In this document: one piece after another, positions 17,630 to 26,722 of the stretch
Numbering within the stretch: the stretch's first letter is position 1
Layout: the number at the start of each line of letters is the position of its first letter
Origin: JBLWXV01 sp048267245
Lineage (GTDB): Bacteria; Bdellovibrionota; Bacteriovoracia; Bacteriovoracales; Bacteriovoracaceae
Direction of reading: 5' to 3'
Assembly (NCBI GenBank): GCA_048267245.1
Contig: JBLWXV010000001.1
Coordinates: 2,341,111 to 2,405,110 of the forward strand
DNA length: 64,000 nt
Program-made: the position numbers and the translations under genes
Notes under the pieces: generated by a model
Seen by the model: the letters and a program-made list of their open reading frames with translations, nothing else
The model's database searches: none
What the model was told of the DNA's origin: nothing

Positions 17630-19615
17630 TTATATTTTATTTGTGTTGCTTTCATCGCAGAAGGCACTATCTTGAGTTTCAAAAAGAGACTTACCTAAGA
17701 AACCCCAAATCTTACGAACCTCAAAGTTCGATTTATTTTTAAATGAGCAACCGTTATCATAGTGTTGAACAGGATTTAATCCCTTAATAAGTCCATTGAG
17801 ACCAAACTCAAACTGAGAGTAGGAAAACCCTAGCGCTTGGCCAGCAGTAACGGACGAGCACTCTTCTTTATTCATGAGGGATTTAGAACGAAAATATAAA
17901 TAACCAAACTGACCATTACCAAAGGGGTAGCTAATTTTAACCACACAAGAGGCCATCTGAGCACTGATAAGCTCTGAGATTCGGGCCAGGCCTTTCTCCT
18001 TTTCTTCTATCAACACCGATTCTTCACAATTAACTAGATTCAATACTTCAGGCATAGTATTTGCTACTATAGAGTTAAAAGTGACACCGCCTCCCTTATA
18101 GATAATAGGCTCAATTGCATCTCCTACCAGTCCGCATCTAGCAGGATAAACCTTTTGAGAAGTCAATGTTGATAAACTCTCTCCACTAGCTAATTTTTCC
18201 GAATGCTTCTTACAACTATCACGATCAGTAATAATAATTATATTGTCTTCCCGATGAGTAATACCTAAATTTTCAACCGCTGAAAACTCTGAACTAATGC
18301 GACATTCTCCAAAATTAGAAAGATATTTACCGATAAACTCTGTTGGTAACTTTAATTGCTTTATGAGGGTTGGTCTGAGCTTTATAAGTCTAGCGAGCTC
18401 AACTTGGTCGTGACACTTAAAAGGAATTTGTGAGCCAAGGCCACTAGCAGTTGAAGGATTCAGACTAAAGGCTTCGTAAAATGCCCTGAGTACTCTTGGC
18501 CGACAAAGCATTTCTGTTGTGAATGCGTTCTGTTTAAACTCGCCATTTTCTAACAGTGCAACAGCAACATTTTCATATTTAACAGGAGATGAAATAGATA
18601 AATTCCTTTTCTTTCTGAGGTAATATTCGATAAATCGAGAATCGGCCTGTAGAGTTTCGGGAAAGGTTTCATAAGTACCCCAAAAATTTGAGGCCAATAC
18701 TTCGTAGTCATAGGAACTCAATTTATACTTAGCAGGTATGATTTCAAAAACATGATCTCGCCAATTTCGATCCTTTAAAATTTCTTTTAAGACAGCAGAA
18801 TCAAAATACAACGGGTTTATTTTAGAGAGTCGATCTTTCAAAGTCTGCAGATCTGGCTTTTCCTTTAGAAATCGAATAATTTCCAATTGAGACAGGTTCT
18901 CCATTTTCTCCTTAATCCCATAGGCAATTCTTCGCGTTTCATACTCTCGAAGAAATTCCTGCTCCGCCGTCAAAAAAGCAGGTAATCCCATGCCAACACC
19001 TTCAGCAGTTAATTCAAAAATCTTGCTACGCACGACTGGAGTAAAGAATTCTAAGGGTAGAGAATATAGATCAAAATCCCATGACTCTATCAGCCCAGCA
19101 TCTAGAAGAATTTTTTGCTTTTTAGGAGTCAAAGCCACTATCAAGCCTGGCTCCTGTCTGATGATTCTTAATGCATATTGTTTATGGTGTGCCAATTCTA
19201 AATCGTAAGAATCAAGAGCTTTCACTTTCCGATCTAAGAACTGCCTGACATGAATTGGCGAATGAGAGATTGTAGCCTCGTAAACAATTATAAATCGTGG
19301 GCAAAGAAATAAAAAGTCTGGAATCTCGAGCCCCTTCACACTTAATGCGCTTACAATTGAACTATAATCACTCTCACTAATTTTTGAAGAACAATACGTC
19401 AATGAATTGAGGGCCCTTGGATCATTGGCAATTAAATTGTGCAGATCACCTACTTCGTAGTCCTTAGGAACACTTAAAAGAAGCTCCGAGGGTTGCTCCG
19501 TACCTAATAGCTTCTCATGTAGGTTAAATGTATATGCAGTACCAGCAAGTACAACAATTAGTATGACGATAAAAATCTTCAAGACTAAACCTTCTATAAA
19601 ATTATTACTAACCAT
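17630..19615 (-). CDS. Large membrane-anchored or secreted hypothetical protein
   Basis: 661 residues. The N-terminal hydrophobic stretch (about 10-29) is a signal anchor. The rest is predicted extracytoplasmic, rich in short helices in the middle (residues 220-330) and containing about 15 cysteines, mostly in the C-terminal third, consistent with disulfides. No known domain was recognised. No clear ribosome site precedes the ATG at 19615. The gene is followed by a 136-base gap and preceded by an AT-rich terminator-like hairpin belonging to the MFS gene. Confidence 0.7.
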   Translation of the reverse strand: MVSNNFIEGLVLKIFIVILIVVLAGTAYTFNLHEKLLGTEQPSELLLSVPKDYEVGDLHNLIANDPRALNSLTYCSSKISESDYSSIVSALSVKGLEIPDFLFLCPRFIIVYEATISHSPIHVRQFLDRKVKALDSYDLELAHHKQYALRIIRQEPGLIVALTPKKQKILLDAGLIESWDFDLYSLPLEFFTPVVRSKIFELTAEGVGMGLPAFLTAEQEFLREYETRRIAYGIKEKMENLSQLEIIRFLKEKPDLQTLKDRLSKINPLYFDSAVLKEILKDRNWRDHVFEIIPAKYKLSSYDYEVLASNFWGTYETFPETLQADSRFIEYYLRKKRNLSISSPVKYENVAVALLENGEFKQNAFTTEMLCRPRVLRAFYEAFSLNPSTASGLGSQIPFKCHDQVELARLIKLRPTLIKQLKLPTEFIGKYLSNFGECRISSEFSAVENLGITHREDNIIIITDRDSCKKHSEKLASGESLSTLTSQKVYPARCGLVGDAIEPIIYKGGGVTFNSIVANTMPEVLNLVNCEESVLIEEKEKGLARISELISAQMASCVVKISYPFGNGQFGYLYFRSKSLMNKEECSSVTAGQALGFSYSQFEFGLNGLIKGLNPVQHYDNGCSFKNKSNFEVRKIWGFLGKSLFETQDSAFCDESNTNKI

Positions 19616-19623
19616 TATCGTTT

Positions 19624-19655
19624 AAAAACAAACTAAAAGTTAGTTAGTTTTTACT
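19624..19655 (-). terminator. Weak intrinsic terminator after MFS gene
   Basis: On the minus strand an AT-rich stem (AAACTAA pairing with TTAGTTT) is followed by five T residues, just downstream of the MFS transporter stop at 19662. Low stability, so termination efficiency is doubtful. Confidence 0.35.
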
Positions 19656-19661
19656 AGATAT

Positions 19662-20804
19662 TTAGAACTTTCCTATTTTGCGGGCAAGTATCACAATCAC
19701 AACTCCCATCACAGCAATGAGAGAAAAGGAAAGCCTTAAACTTGAAAGTTCGGCCAGGTGACCAATTATAGGAGGGCCTATAAGAAAGCCCATAAAGCCG
19801 ATGGTGGAGACCAGCGCTATCGCATCACTTGGAGAGCTCTCAGGAACTTTGCCGGCCAAACTAAAAACGAGTGGGACCACAGCTGAAGTGCCGGCCCCTA
19901 CCAAGAAGAAACCGAGTATTCCCGTCCACAAACTTACATGAACGACACTGATTAGAAGACCAATAGTAATAATTGCACCACACCATTTAAGTACAACCTT
20001 GCTGCCAAAATTATTGATGTAATGATCAGCAAAAAATCTCGCGAGCGCCATCGTAAACATAAAAGAGGCGTAGCCAAGACCCACAAGAGCAGGGTCAACT
20101 TGTATGACTTTTTTAAAGTAGACTCCACTCCAATCAAACATCGCCCCTTCACTGATCATGGAAGCAAAGGCGGTGAGACCGAGAATCACTAGGACACTAG
20201 AGGGAAGCTTGAACTTAAACTTTCCAGATTTTGGAGGTCTCTGCTCCACCAGGAGATGCTTACTGACAAATACAAGTAAGAAAAGGCCAATACAGGCGGA
20301 AAAGATAAAGTGGTAAAGAGGAGAAATCTTTAGCGCAATCATAGTGGCCCCAATGGCCGCGCCAAAGAAACCAGCAAGACTCCAAAGCCCATGAAGTGAG
20401 GACATCACAGTGCGAGACAGTAGATTTTCAAGCGCGATCGCCTGGGTATTAATCGAGACATTGACAAGATTGCTACAAAAACCAAAGCAAAGAAGCAGGG
20501 CCGAGAGCATCAGTGAAGAGCGAGCTAGCCCGATACTAATTAAAAAGATTCCGTAGAGGCAAATTGCCATGAGCAAGGTTGGCTTACTACCAAACCTTTT
20601 AGTGAGGTAAGTCGCAACCGGCATTGATAGGAGTGAACCTATGGGCATGCTAAAAAGAACGGTTCCAAGATCTGCTTCCGAGAGCCCAAGATTTGCTTGA
20701 ATCGTAGGAATGCGAGAGCCCCAGCTTGAAAAACAAGTGCCGTGAATAAAAAAAAGTGAACCCACTGCGAGTTGGTTCTTATTTTTAATAAAAGAAGTGA
20801 TCAT
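19662..20804 (-). CDS. MFS transporter, YbjJ-like
   Basis: 380 residues with twelve predicted membrane helices. The N-terminal block FFIHGTCFSSWGSRIPTIQ and LGLSEADLGTVLFSMPIGSL matches the YbjJ/sugar-H+ symporter-like MFS subgroup, with the loop 2-3 motif LTKRFGSKPTLLM in place of GxLxDRxGRR. Substrate unknown; export of a small metabolite is as likely as uptake. No Shine-Dalgarno is seen; a long hairpin (20810-20849) begins five bases upstream of the ATG. Confidence 0.85.
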   Translation of the reverse strand: MITSFIKNKNQLAVGSLFFIHGTCFSSWGSRIPTIQANLGLSEADLGTVLFSMPIGSLLSMPVATYLTKRFGSKPTLLMAICLYGIFLISIGLARSSLMLSALLLCFGFCSNLVNVSINTQAIALENLLSRTVMSSLHGLWSLAGFFGAAIGATMIALKISPLYHFIFSACIGLFLLVFVSKHLLVEQRPPKSGKFKFKLPSSVLVILGLTAFASMISEGAMFDWSGVYFKKVIQVDPALVGLGYASFMFTMALARFFADHYINNFGSKVVLKWCGAIITIGLLISVVHVSLWTGILGFFLVGAGTSAVVPLVFSLAGKVPESSPSDAIALVSTIGFMGFLIGPPIIGHLAELSSLRLSFSLIAVMGVVIVILARKIGKF

Positions 20805-20809
20805 GGATT

Positions 20810-20849
20810 AAATATAGGCCAATATCTTAAAATAAGATGGCCTATATTT
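20810..20849. promoter_or_regulatory. Long inverted repeat abutting the MFS start codon
   Basis: Arms AAATATAGGCC/GGCCTATATTT are extended by ATCTTA/TAAGAT, with a three-base AAT bulge and AAA loop, giving 17 paired bases. It lies where the ribosome site of the MFS gene would be, so as DNA it could be an operator and as RNA it could mask initiation. No T-run follows on the minus strand, arguing against a terminator. Confidence 0.5.
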
Positions 20850-20858
20850 TAGATTGAA

Positions 20859-20891
20859 TTGATCATGGCAGGGCCCTCCCGCCATGATCAA
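20859..20891. terminator. Strong hairpin following the OB-like secreted protein gene
   Basis: Perfect 11-bp arms TTGATCATGGC/GCCATGATCAA enclose an 11-base GC-rich loop that contains the palindrome AGGGCCCT. It starts five bases downstream of the stop at 20897 on the minus strand, the position of a terminator, although the following T-run is poor. It could act as an mRNA 3' stabiliser. Confidence 0.5.
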
Positions 20892-20896
20892 AGAAG

Positions 20897-21928
20897 TTAC
20901 TCTATAGTGATATCTTCAATTTTTTCAATCACAATTTGTGGATTGGCCTGTTCGCGCGAAACCATATTATAGGTTCCACTCACCTTCACTGTGATAGCGT
21001 CGTTTATAAATTTATTGCGATACTTGCGAACACTGCCAAGGTTTGCATTCCAAGCCTTCGCAAATTTTTCGCGGGCGGCGGCAAAGAGGTCTACATCAGT
21101 AAAGCTGAGCACAGTATGCGCAAGCTTCACACCGTCACCTAGATCGACATCAATGGCATAAACATCAAAGAGAACCATAGGACTCTTTGGAAAGAGAATT
21201 AATTTACCAGTGTAAGTAACTTGCTTACCGTGATTGGCCACAGTTGAGCGAAGAACCTTAAGAGGCTCGGAATGTGTCTCGTCAAGATTGAGATGAGTCG
21301 GCTTTTTAGGCCATGGCTGAACGGTATAATTAATCTCTACTTTATCGCCACGAAAGAGATCTTTAGTAAGAGTAGTAAATGGTGGCTTCACAAATACTGG
21401 AACCACTAAGTCTTGATACTCAACAACTAAGATCGCTCCGTCGGCGTAAGCGGCGTGAACCTTCCCGATAAAGTGATTCATAGTGAGAAGATCATCTGGA
21501 ATTGCGTCATAAGAGTAGTCATCAGAGTGAGTTGTAGATGAGACTTTAATAACTTCAATATCAAGTGCATTGACATGTTTTTGAGGCGCATGCACGTCGG
21601 CCGAGAACTCACCCTTAACTCTTATCACATCGTGGCGCTTTAGGGTCTTGATGAGGTCGCGAGTGCGCTTGGTCATCCCAATGAGAGAGAGGTGAGTTGT
21701 TTCAAAGAAGTTAACTGGATTGCGATAGGAAATCACAAACATTGAACTCATAGGAACAATACCGTGGACTTCAAAGAGCACGCCCTCTGAACTTAGGCAC
21801 CCCTCAAGAGTCTCAAAATTCATCGCGCCGTTTTCGTAAGCATTCGGGCAATTCTTTGAGTAGTCGACGGCCAGAGCATTGGAGGTGAAGACTGTGAGAA
21901 GTGAAAAAAGAGCAATGAAGTACTTCAT
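20897..21928 (-). CDS. Secreted hypothetical protein with OB-like repeats
   Basis: 343 residues from the ATG at 21928, which has AGGAAG six bases upstream and begins a signal peptide (KYFIALFSLLTVFTSNALA); the frame runs further upstream without support. The mature part shows three or four similar blocks of about 80-90 residues, each with a pattern such as HDVIRVKGEF, GDKVEINYTV, VTYTGKLILF or ITVKVSGTYN, resembling OB-fold strands seen in secreted ssDNA/oligosaccharide-binding-like proteins. The family is not identified and the OB assignment is an inference. It is likely periplasmic. Confidence 0.72.
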   Translation of the reverse strand: MKYFIALFSLLTVFTSNALAVDYSKNCPNAYENGAMNFETLEGCLSSEGVLFEVHGIVPMSSMFVISYRNPVNFFETTHLSLIGMTKRTRDLIKTLKRHDVIRVKGEFSADVHAPQKHVNALDIEVIKVSSTTHSDDYSYDAIPDDLLTMNHFIGKVHAAYADGAILVVEYQDLVVPVFVKPPFTTLTKDLFRGDKVEINYTVQPWPKKPTHLNLDETHSEPLKVLRSTVANHGKQVTYTGKLILFPKSPMVLFDVYAIDVDLGDGVKLAHTVLSFTDVDLFAAAREKFAKAWNANLGSVRKYRNKFINDAITVKVSGTYNMVSREQANPQIVIEKIEDITIE

Positions 21929-22158
21929 AAATTCTTCCTGGGTCAGGTGTTTTGGACCTTCATAGCACCTGGGATATGATTTGCCAAAAAAGTTCAGATT
22001 CGAAATGCCTACAAAGTCTCGTATATACAAGTACTTAGCCGCCAACAACGCTACGTGTACACATTTTAAACGGCCTTGGAGTCTTTTCAACTCAACACCT
22101 CTAATAGGCCCATTGCCTTTAAACTAAATCATCTATTATGTCTTTTGGAGCCAATCTA

Positions 22159-23247
22159 ATGAAGCATCTTCTAATTGCCCTTGCCCTACTCACGACTAAT
22201 GCCTTTGCTGGCCTAGACTTTAAATATGGTGAGGGGGAGCACTCATTAGAAAATATTCAAAAGCGCCAACAAGAAGAAGAGGAGCTTCGCAAGGAACAGG
22301 AATGGCTCTTTAATCCACTCTCTCCATTTATTGAGCGCGAAGATTACGAAGAGGTCATTTCAGGGGCCGCTGCTAATGAGGAAGATAGACTCTATGGGCG
22401 CGGCCGAATTATTACCATCGACACTCGCGATCAGCGCGGCTGTGAGACGATCAAGTCAGATCTCATCATGGGAAATAATTCAAAGAGAAGAGATCTTGAG
22501 CATCTTTGTGATCAAGATGAAGCGAACCCGTACTCTTCTGTAGTCATAGTTGAAAATGAATTAGATAAGCCTCTGTCATTTGATAATCTCTCTCCGGTGA
22601 ATCAAGAACTCGTGCGCCAGACGAGAAATTTTGGCGCCCTTGGAGTGGCCACAATGGGCATTCTCTTTATGCTGCCGGAGTCAGTTACAAATTGGAGTTC
22701 AGAAGATTTAAAGAAACAAAGTCTTGGAGATCGCTGGAAAGAAAAGGTCTCTGAGGGTCCCGTTATTGATAAAGACGATTGGGTGATTAACTATATTGGT
22801 CACCCACTCTCGGGCGCCGCCTACTACACTGTGGCCAGACACGCCGGTGCCGGGGTGATGAAATCCTTTGGCTATAGCGTGCTCATGTCGACATTCTTTT
22901 GGGAATATGGGCTTGAGGCTTTTGCTGAGACTCCTTCAATTCAAGACCTCATCATTACACCGGTGATAGGTTCACTCATTGGCGAAGGCATGTACTACGT
23001 TGAAAATAAAATTCGCGACAATGGTGGCGTGCTCTTTGGCTCAAAGCGAATGGGTGCCTTTGCCATGGGACTTATGAATCCTGCTGGATCACTACTGGAT
23101 TTCGTCAACAGGCCCTTTGAGACAGAGTTCTTTAAAAGTTCAGAGGTCAATTTCACAATGACACCTCCAAAGTCACTGATGGATCGCCACGGCCAAGTCG
23201 ACAGTATCTCAACCTACCTAGGAATTGAGATCGAATTTAAATTTTAG
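22159..23247 (+). CDS. DUF3943 family outer-envelope protein
   Basis: 362 residues from the ATG at 22159 (GGAG eight bases upstream), which starts a signal peptide KHLLIALALLTTNAFA. An acidic, Gln/Glu-rich coiled segment (residues about 35-60) is followed by the conserved DUF3943 core: NYIGHPLSGAAYYTVAR, then FWEYGLEAFAETPSIQDLI and GEGMYYVENKI. The family is a predicted membrane-associated protein of unknown function common in Proteobacteria and Bacteroidetes, often predicted in the outer envelope. Two or three hydrophobic helices lie within the core. Confidence 0.8.
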   Translation: MKHLLIALALLTTNAFAGLDFKYGEGEHSLENIQKRQQEEEELRKEQEWLFNPLSPFIEREDYEEVISGAAANEEDRLYGRGRIITIDTRDQRGCETIKSDLIMGNNSKRRDLEHLCDQDEANPYSSVVIVENELDKPLSFDNLSPVNQELVRQTRNFGALGVATMGILFMLPESVTNWSSEDLKKQSLGDRWKEKVSEGPVIDKDDWVINYIGHPLSGAAYYTVARHAGAGVMKSFGYSVLMSTFFWEYGLEAFAETPSIQDLIITPVIGSLIGEGMYYVENKIRDNGGVLFGSKRMGAFAMGLMNPAGSLLDFVNRPFETEFFKSSEVNFTMTPPKSLMDRHGQVDSISTYLGIEIEFKF

Positions 23248-23343
23248 ATCCTAAAATCCATGACCCATCGCTTCATAATCTAGGCGAGTGATTGAAAATT
23301 TGGTACATTTGCTGGATTCAAATACCAAAAAAAGAGATCAATC

Positions 23344-24051
23344 ATGGGAAGAAAATCTGCCAAGATCGCCGCCAGAAAGGGCGCATCTGACAAGGCCAAG
23401 GGCCAGCTCTACACTAGAGCACTAAAAGACGTATTCAAAGCCGCAAAAAGTGGCGGTGGAGACCCAGACACTAACTTTCTTTTAAAGGTCGCCGTTGAGC
23501 GCTGTAAGAAGTTTAACGTCCCAAAAGATAATATCGACCGCGCCATTAAAAAGGGCATGGGTGGAGACGGTGCTGGCTATGAAGACGTCTCCTATGAAGG
23601 CTACGGGCCAGGTGGTGTGGCCATATTTGTTGAAGCTTCAACTAATAACACAACGAGAACTGCAGGAGCAGTTCGCAGCTATTTTAAAAAGTGCAATGGC
23701 TCACTCGGGGTTAACGGCTCACTTGAATTTATCTTTGAGCGCAAGGCCGTCTTCCAAGTGCCGGCCGCAGGCCTAGACGAAGACGACTTCACTCTTGCTC
23801 TCATTGATGCTGGCGCAGAAGATGTGGAGCTCGATGAGGATATGTACGAAGTCAAAGGCCCAATGGAAGCCTTTGGTGCTATTCAAGTCAAGCTTCAGGA
23901 ACTCGGAATCACTCCAGATGAAGCGGGCCTCGTGCGCGTTCCCCTTATCTACAAAGAAGCCGATGAAGCAACCACTGAAGAAATTGACAAACTCATTGGA
24001 CTACTTGAAGAAGATGATGACGTTGTCACGGTCTACGACAATCTCGAATAA
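23344..24051 (+). CDS. YebC/PmpR (TACO1) family protein
   Basis: 235 residues. The N-terminus GRKSAKIAARKGASDKAKGQLYTR and the blocks KKFNVPKDNIDRAIKKG, YGPGGVAIFVEASTNN and VNGSLEFIFERK are diagnostic. The family was named as transcription regulators, and more recent work on family members points to roles in translation elongation at proline-rich stretches. The acidic C-terminus (LEEDDDVVTVYDNLE) is typical. Single gene with its own upstream region; convergent with the next gene, from which it is separated by a hairpin. Confidence 0.92.
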   Translation: MGRKSAKIAARKGASDKAKGQLYTRALKDVFKAAKSGGGDPDTNFLLKVAVERCKKFNVPKDNIDRAIKKGMGGDGAGYEDVSYEGYGPGGVAIFVEASTNNTTRTAGAVRSYFKKCNGSLGVNGSLEFIFERKAVFQVPAAGLDEDDFTLALIDAGAEDVELDEDMYEVKGPMEAFGAIQVKLQELGITPDEAGLVRVPLIYKEADEATTEEIDKLIGLLEEDDDVVTVYDNLE

Positions 24052-24059
24052 GTAGCTAT

Positions 24060-24082
24060 CGGGGGTAGGGCCTCTATCCCCG
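24060..24082. terminator. Hairpin between convergent yebC-like gene and 24074 gene
   Basis: CGGGGGTAG pairs with CTATCCCCG (one G-U) around a five-base loop. It lies between two convergent genes, overlapping the stop of the minus-strand gene. No T-run on either side, so it may be a Rho-dependent or processing hairpin. Confidence 0.4.
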
Positions 24083-24586
24083 CTTATACACAACGAAATA
24101 CAGAATGATCACAATAGTTACTGATAGGAGCATGTAGAAGTTTCTAGTGGCCCTAACTCCTTTATCTCTCTTTTCTTGCGCCCACGCCTCCTCCACCGCT
24201 CGCTGGTGGTAGTAGGTGCTAGAGAATAGGGAAAAAGAATCTTTCACCTCATAGAGAAAGAACTTTAAGAACTCTGCGGGAGATAAAGTCTCTTCGGTTG
24301 GGTTTCCCTCTTCGTGTCCGGGGACATAATAAGAGGCCACTCCATTTTTATAAGTTCCATGAAAACCGACATCAAAAAAGTAATAGTTAAATTCAAGATC
24401 CATGCGCAAGTGATAGCGTTGCAGCTCCCCCATGATCGTTCCCAACTCATCAATAAAGCCGTCCTGGTTTAAAATGCAATAATAGAAGGGCTCAGTGTCC
24501 TCATGAATAAGACTTGTCATTTCTTCTCGCGAGAGAATTTTAAGAGGTAAATCAATATCTTCGGGTCGAAAAATATAACCCTTCAT
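24074..24586 (-). CDS. Hypothetical C-tail-anchored protein
   Basis: 170 residues without a signal peptide. A soluble, aromatic-rich N-terminal domain (about 1-140) is followed by a charged segment and a single C-terminal membrane helix (about 147-166) ending YKRG, giving a tail-anchored topology with the domain in the cytoplasm. No known family. It is the last of a run of minus-strand small genes (24074, 24631, 24929). Confidence 0.65.
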   Translation of the reverse strand: MKGYIFRPEDIDLPLKILSREEMTSLIHEDTEPFYYCILNQDGFIDELGTIMGELQRYHLRMDLEFNYYFFDVGFHGTYKNGVASYYVPGHEEGNPTEETLSPAEFLKFFLYEVKDSFSLFSSTYYHQRAVEEAWAQEKRDKGVRATRNFYMLLSVTIVIILYFVVYKRG

Positions 24587-24630
24587 CAGACCTACTTGTT
24601 ACGGGTTTTACAAATAGTATAGCGTAAGAA

Positions 24631-24918
24631 TTAATTCGGTAGGTGTTTGAAATGAAGGTAGAAAAGAAAGAGGCAATACGCAAGACCAGCATAAAACATT
24701 GAAACTAGAATGGTCAGTTTAAACTTAGTAAGTTTACTAAACCCCTTAAAGATCAAAATAAAAAAGAGCAGCACTAAGACTATGGGAGCAAGAATGCCAA
24801 AATTAGGCGGCACGATTGTGAGAACTTCTAAGGAGTCGAGAATGCCATAACAAGAGACGCCCAAGAAAATAGCGCTAAAAAACTTAAGCAGGTAAACAGA
24901 GGTCTCCCGTGCTTTCAC
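24631..24918 (-). CDS. Small three-helix membrane protein
   Basis: 95 residues with three hydrophobic segments (about 8-28, 36-57, 66-90). No motif or family recognised. It starts ten bases after the stop of the upstream 164-residue gene, so the two are probably on one transcript. Confidence 0.6.
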   Translation of the reverse strand: MKARETSVYLLKFFSAIFLGVSCYGILDSLEVLTIVPPNFGILAPIVLVLLFFILIFKGFSKLTKFKLTILVSMFYAGLAYCLFLFYLHFKHLPN

Positions 24919-24928
24919 TAAAGCCTAC

Positions 24929-25423
24929 CTAGACGCGGTAGCGAATAATAAAAGTTGGGTTCACTTGAAGATTACCCTTGCGGTAATTGATGAACTTCTC
25001 TCTCATCAGAAATTTAAGTGCCCGTGAGAAGTCGAGATCTTCCATGGCGTACTCTGGGTATGTCACCCAAAGCTTCTTTAACTCGGCGATGAGTTCAGAT
25101 TCTTTCTTTCTAAATTTTGAAATGGTGTGAAGGTAATAGAGAAGAAAAGCCTCACTCTCATCAATCTCAAATTGGAGTGCCTTAGTGATTGTGAGCATCG
25201 TCTTGGCACCAAGATCAAGTCCATTTTCCTTGCCCTTTGAGTTAGCAAAGTAGATGAGTCCTTCTAGGAGCTGGGCAAATTTAAATGAAACAGAGACCAT
25301 CCCAGGGTTATCTTCACCTGTGATCACGGCCCCGGTGATAGTCTTTTTAATGAGCTGCTCGAACTTATCCATGGCCCTAAAGTCGACGTTTTGGAAAATT
25401 TCGCTATAAATTTCTTCAAACAC
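24929..25423 (-). CDS. Hypothetical cytoplasmic protein
   Basis: 164 residues, no signal peptide. Largely helical, with a late winged-helix-like end (FSRALKFLMREKFINYRKGN followed by strands VNPTFIIRYRV) where a wing would be expected. DNA binding is therefore possible but unproven. Codon usage looks like its neighbours. Confidence 0.62.
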   Translation of the reverse strand: MFEEIYSEIFQNVDFRAMDKFEQLIKKTITGAVITGEDNPGMVSVSFKFAQLLEGLIYFANSKGKENGLDLGAKTMLTITKALQFEIDESEAFLLYYLHTISKFRKKESELIAELKKLWVTYPEYAMEDLDFSRALKFLMREKFINYRKGNLQVNPTFIIRYRV

Positions 25424-25535
25424 CAGAGTGTCCTTGATTTAACAATTGCTGATACCTCTAATTAGCTGGAAATCCATCCGGATACAAGGAAAAAGCATAA
25501 ATTGCGGCCAAGACGGCCGTGAATGAGCTAAATAG

Positions 25536-25850
25536 TTACATCAAGCACTTGTAGACAATGCCTTTTGATTTTGCCGATATCAGACCTTTATCAGTTTCTA
25601 GGATCAAAAGTGTGTCACCGAGGCTGGCCGCCTTATTCTTAAGCTTTGTTTCGGAGCTAGAACCAGACAGGAATAGTCCCTCCGGAGTTGGCGGATAAAA
25701 ACTACTAGTTTCAATCGCCCCAATCTTCTGACAGCCGACGACTGCATTTGGACTTCTTGTCACAATTAACTCCGTAGCTTTTCGGCTAAGAATAGTGCAT
25801 GACAACGAAATCAGCATGATAAGAGATATGTTGAAATAAATTTTCATCAT
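25536..25850 (-). CDS. Small lipoprotein-like protein, DUF4156-like
   Basis: 104 residues. Hydrophobic N-terminus ending SLSC, a weak lipobox that could give a lipid-modified Cys. The body, with AVVGCQKIGAIETSS, LKNKAASLGDTLLI and a late Cys, follows the DUF4156-type pattern (CxxLG ... lrnkAaxlGaNxvvl) of small enterobacterial envelope lipoproteins. The match is from memory of the pattern and moderate. Confidence 0.6.
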   Translation of the reverse strand: MMKIYFNISLIMLISLSCTILSRKATELIVTRSPNAVVGCQKIGAIETSSFYPPTPEGLFLSGSSSETKLKNKAASLGDTLLILETDKGLISAKSKGIVYKCLM

Positions 25851-25904
25851 GAGTAATTTCGGTATAGATCTAAAGAAACTAAAGAAGGGTAAAGATAAAA
25901 TATA

Positions 25905-26582
25905 CTACCGCTCGTTAAGGGCATTATCTATTGAATAACGAAAGGGTGCCCAGTATGGCCTTGGTAGACTCGCCACTTCAAGTCCCCTGGCCGTCCACAT
26001 ATTGCATGTATTAAAGAGGTGATAACTCTGTGTTCCCCAAAAGAAGGCATCTCGCCTAAAGTAGTTAAAATCGTCAATCTTAATTGGCCGACCGTCCTCA
26101 AGTCGAATGCTCTCTAGTATATATGCTACCAATTTTAGATAATTTTCTCTATTAATTGGAAGTTTGTAATGGCGAAGAGAAGGATTTAATCGATCTAAAT
26201 ACTCGACGTGAATGGCCGTAGGAGTTGGGAGAAAGGCCCCATTAAAGGCAAGTCCCAAAGTTAGATCACTCATTTCTAAAAATTCATAGTAAAAGCGCTT
26301 ATCACCCTGACCGATTGAAATAAATTTGGGTGCTCTCGGTGTACCTTCATGGACCAGCGATGGAGGAAAGAGTTCAAACCAATCATAAGGTGAATTCTCT
26401 AACTCAAAGACAAACTCGGTGTGGATTGCCCCACTAGAAATCAGCAGAGAGTAATCCGCTCTTTGAGGTATGGGTTTTATCTTAAAGAAGAGACTCAAAA
26501 TCGCAAGTCCCACATAAAGGCATGCAGATAAAGTAGTCGCGATTAGAGTAAATGAAAGAAATCTTCTCAATTCATGCCTCAA
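25905..26582 (-). CDS. DUF2459 family membrane-anchored protein
   Basis: 225 residues. The N-terminal membrane helix (about 8-33) is followed by a periplasmic domain with the conserved features of DUF2459 (TIGR02117): HTEFVFEL near the start, IGQGDKRFYYEF, a mid-region HVEYL, and the hallmark NTCNMWTARGLEVASLP close to the end. The conserved His and Cys suggest a papain-like or related catalytic arrangement in the family, but activity is not established. Single gene, upstream of a divergent OmpA-family lipoprotein. Confidence 0.78.
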   Translation of the reverse strand: MRHELRRFLSFTLIATTLSACLYVGLAILSLFFKIKPIPQRADYSLLISSGAIHTEFVFELENSPYDWFELFPPSLVHEGTPRAPKFISIGQGDKRFYYEFLEMSDLTLGLAFNGAFLPTPTAIHVEYLDRLNPSLRHYKLPINRENYLKLVAYILESIRLEDGRPIKIDDFNYFRRDAFFWGTQSYHLFNTCNMWTARGLEVASLPRPYWAPFRYSIDNALNER

Positions 26583-26722
26583 TGCATCTTCCTAATATAT
26601 CTACTGTAGCGCAAAGCAATTTCTAGCAAATGCATAGCTAGACAAAGACAGTATACACCCGATTGGTTAAGGCAAGAATGCTAGGCTTGAATGGACGTCA
26701 TTAATCTAGCGAGGAGAAAAAT

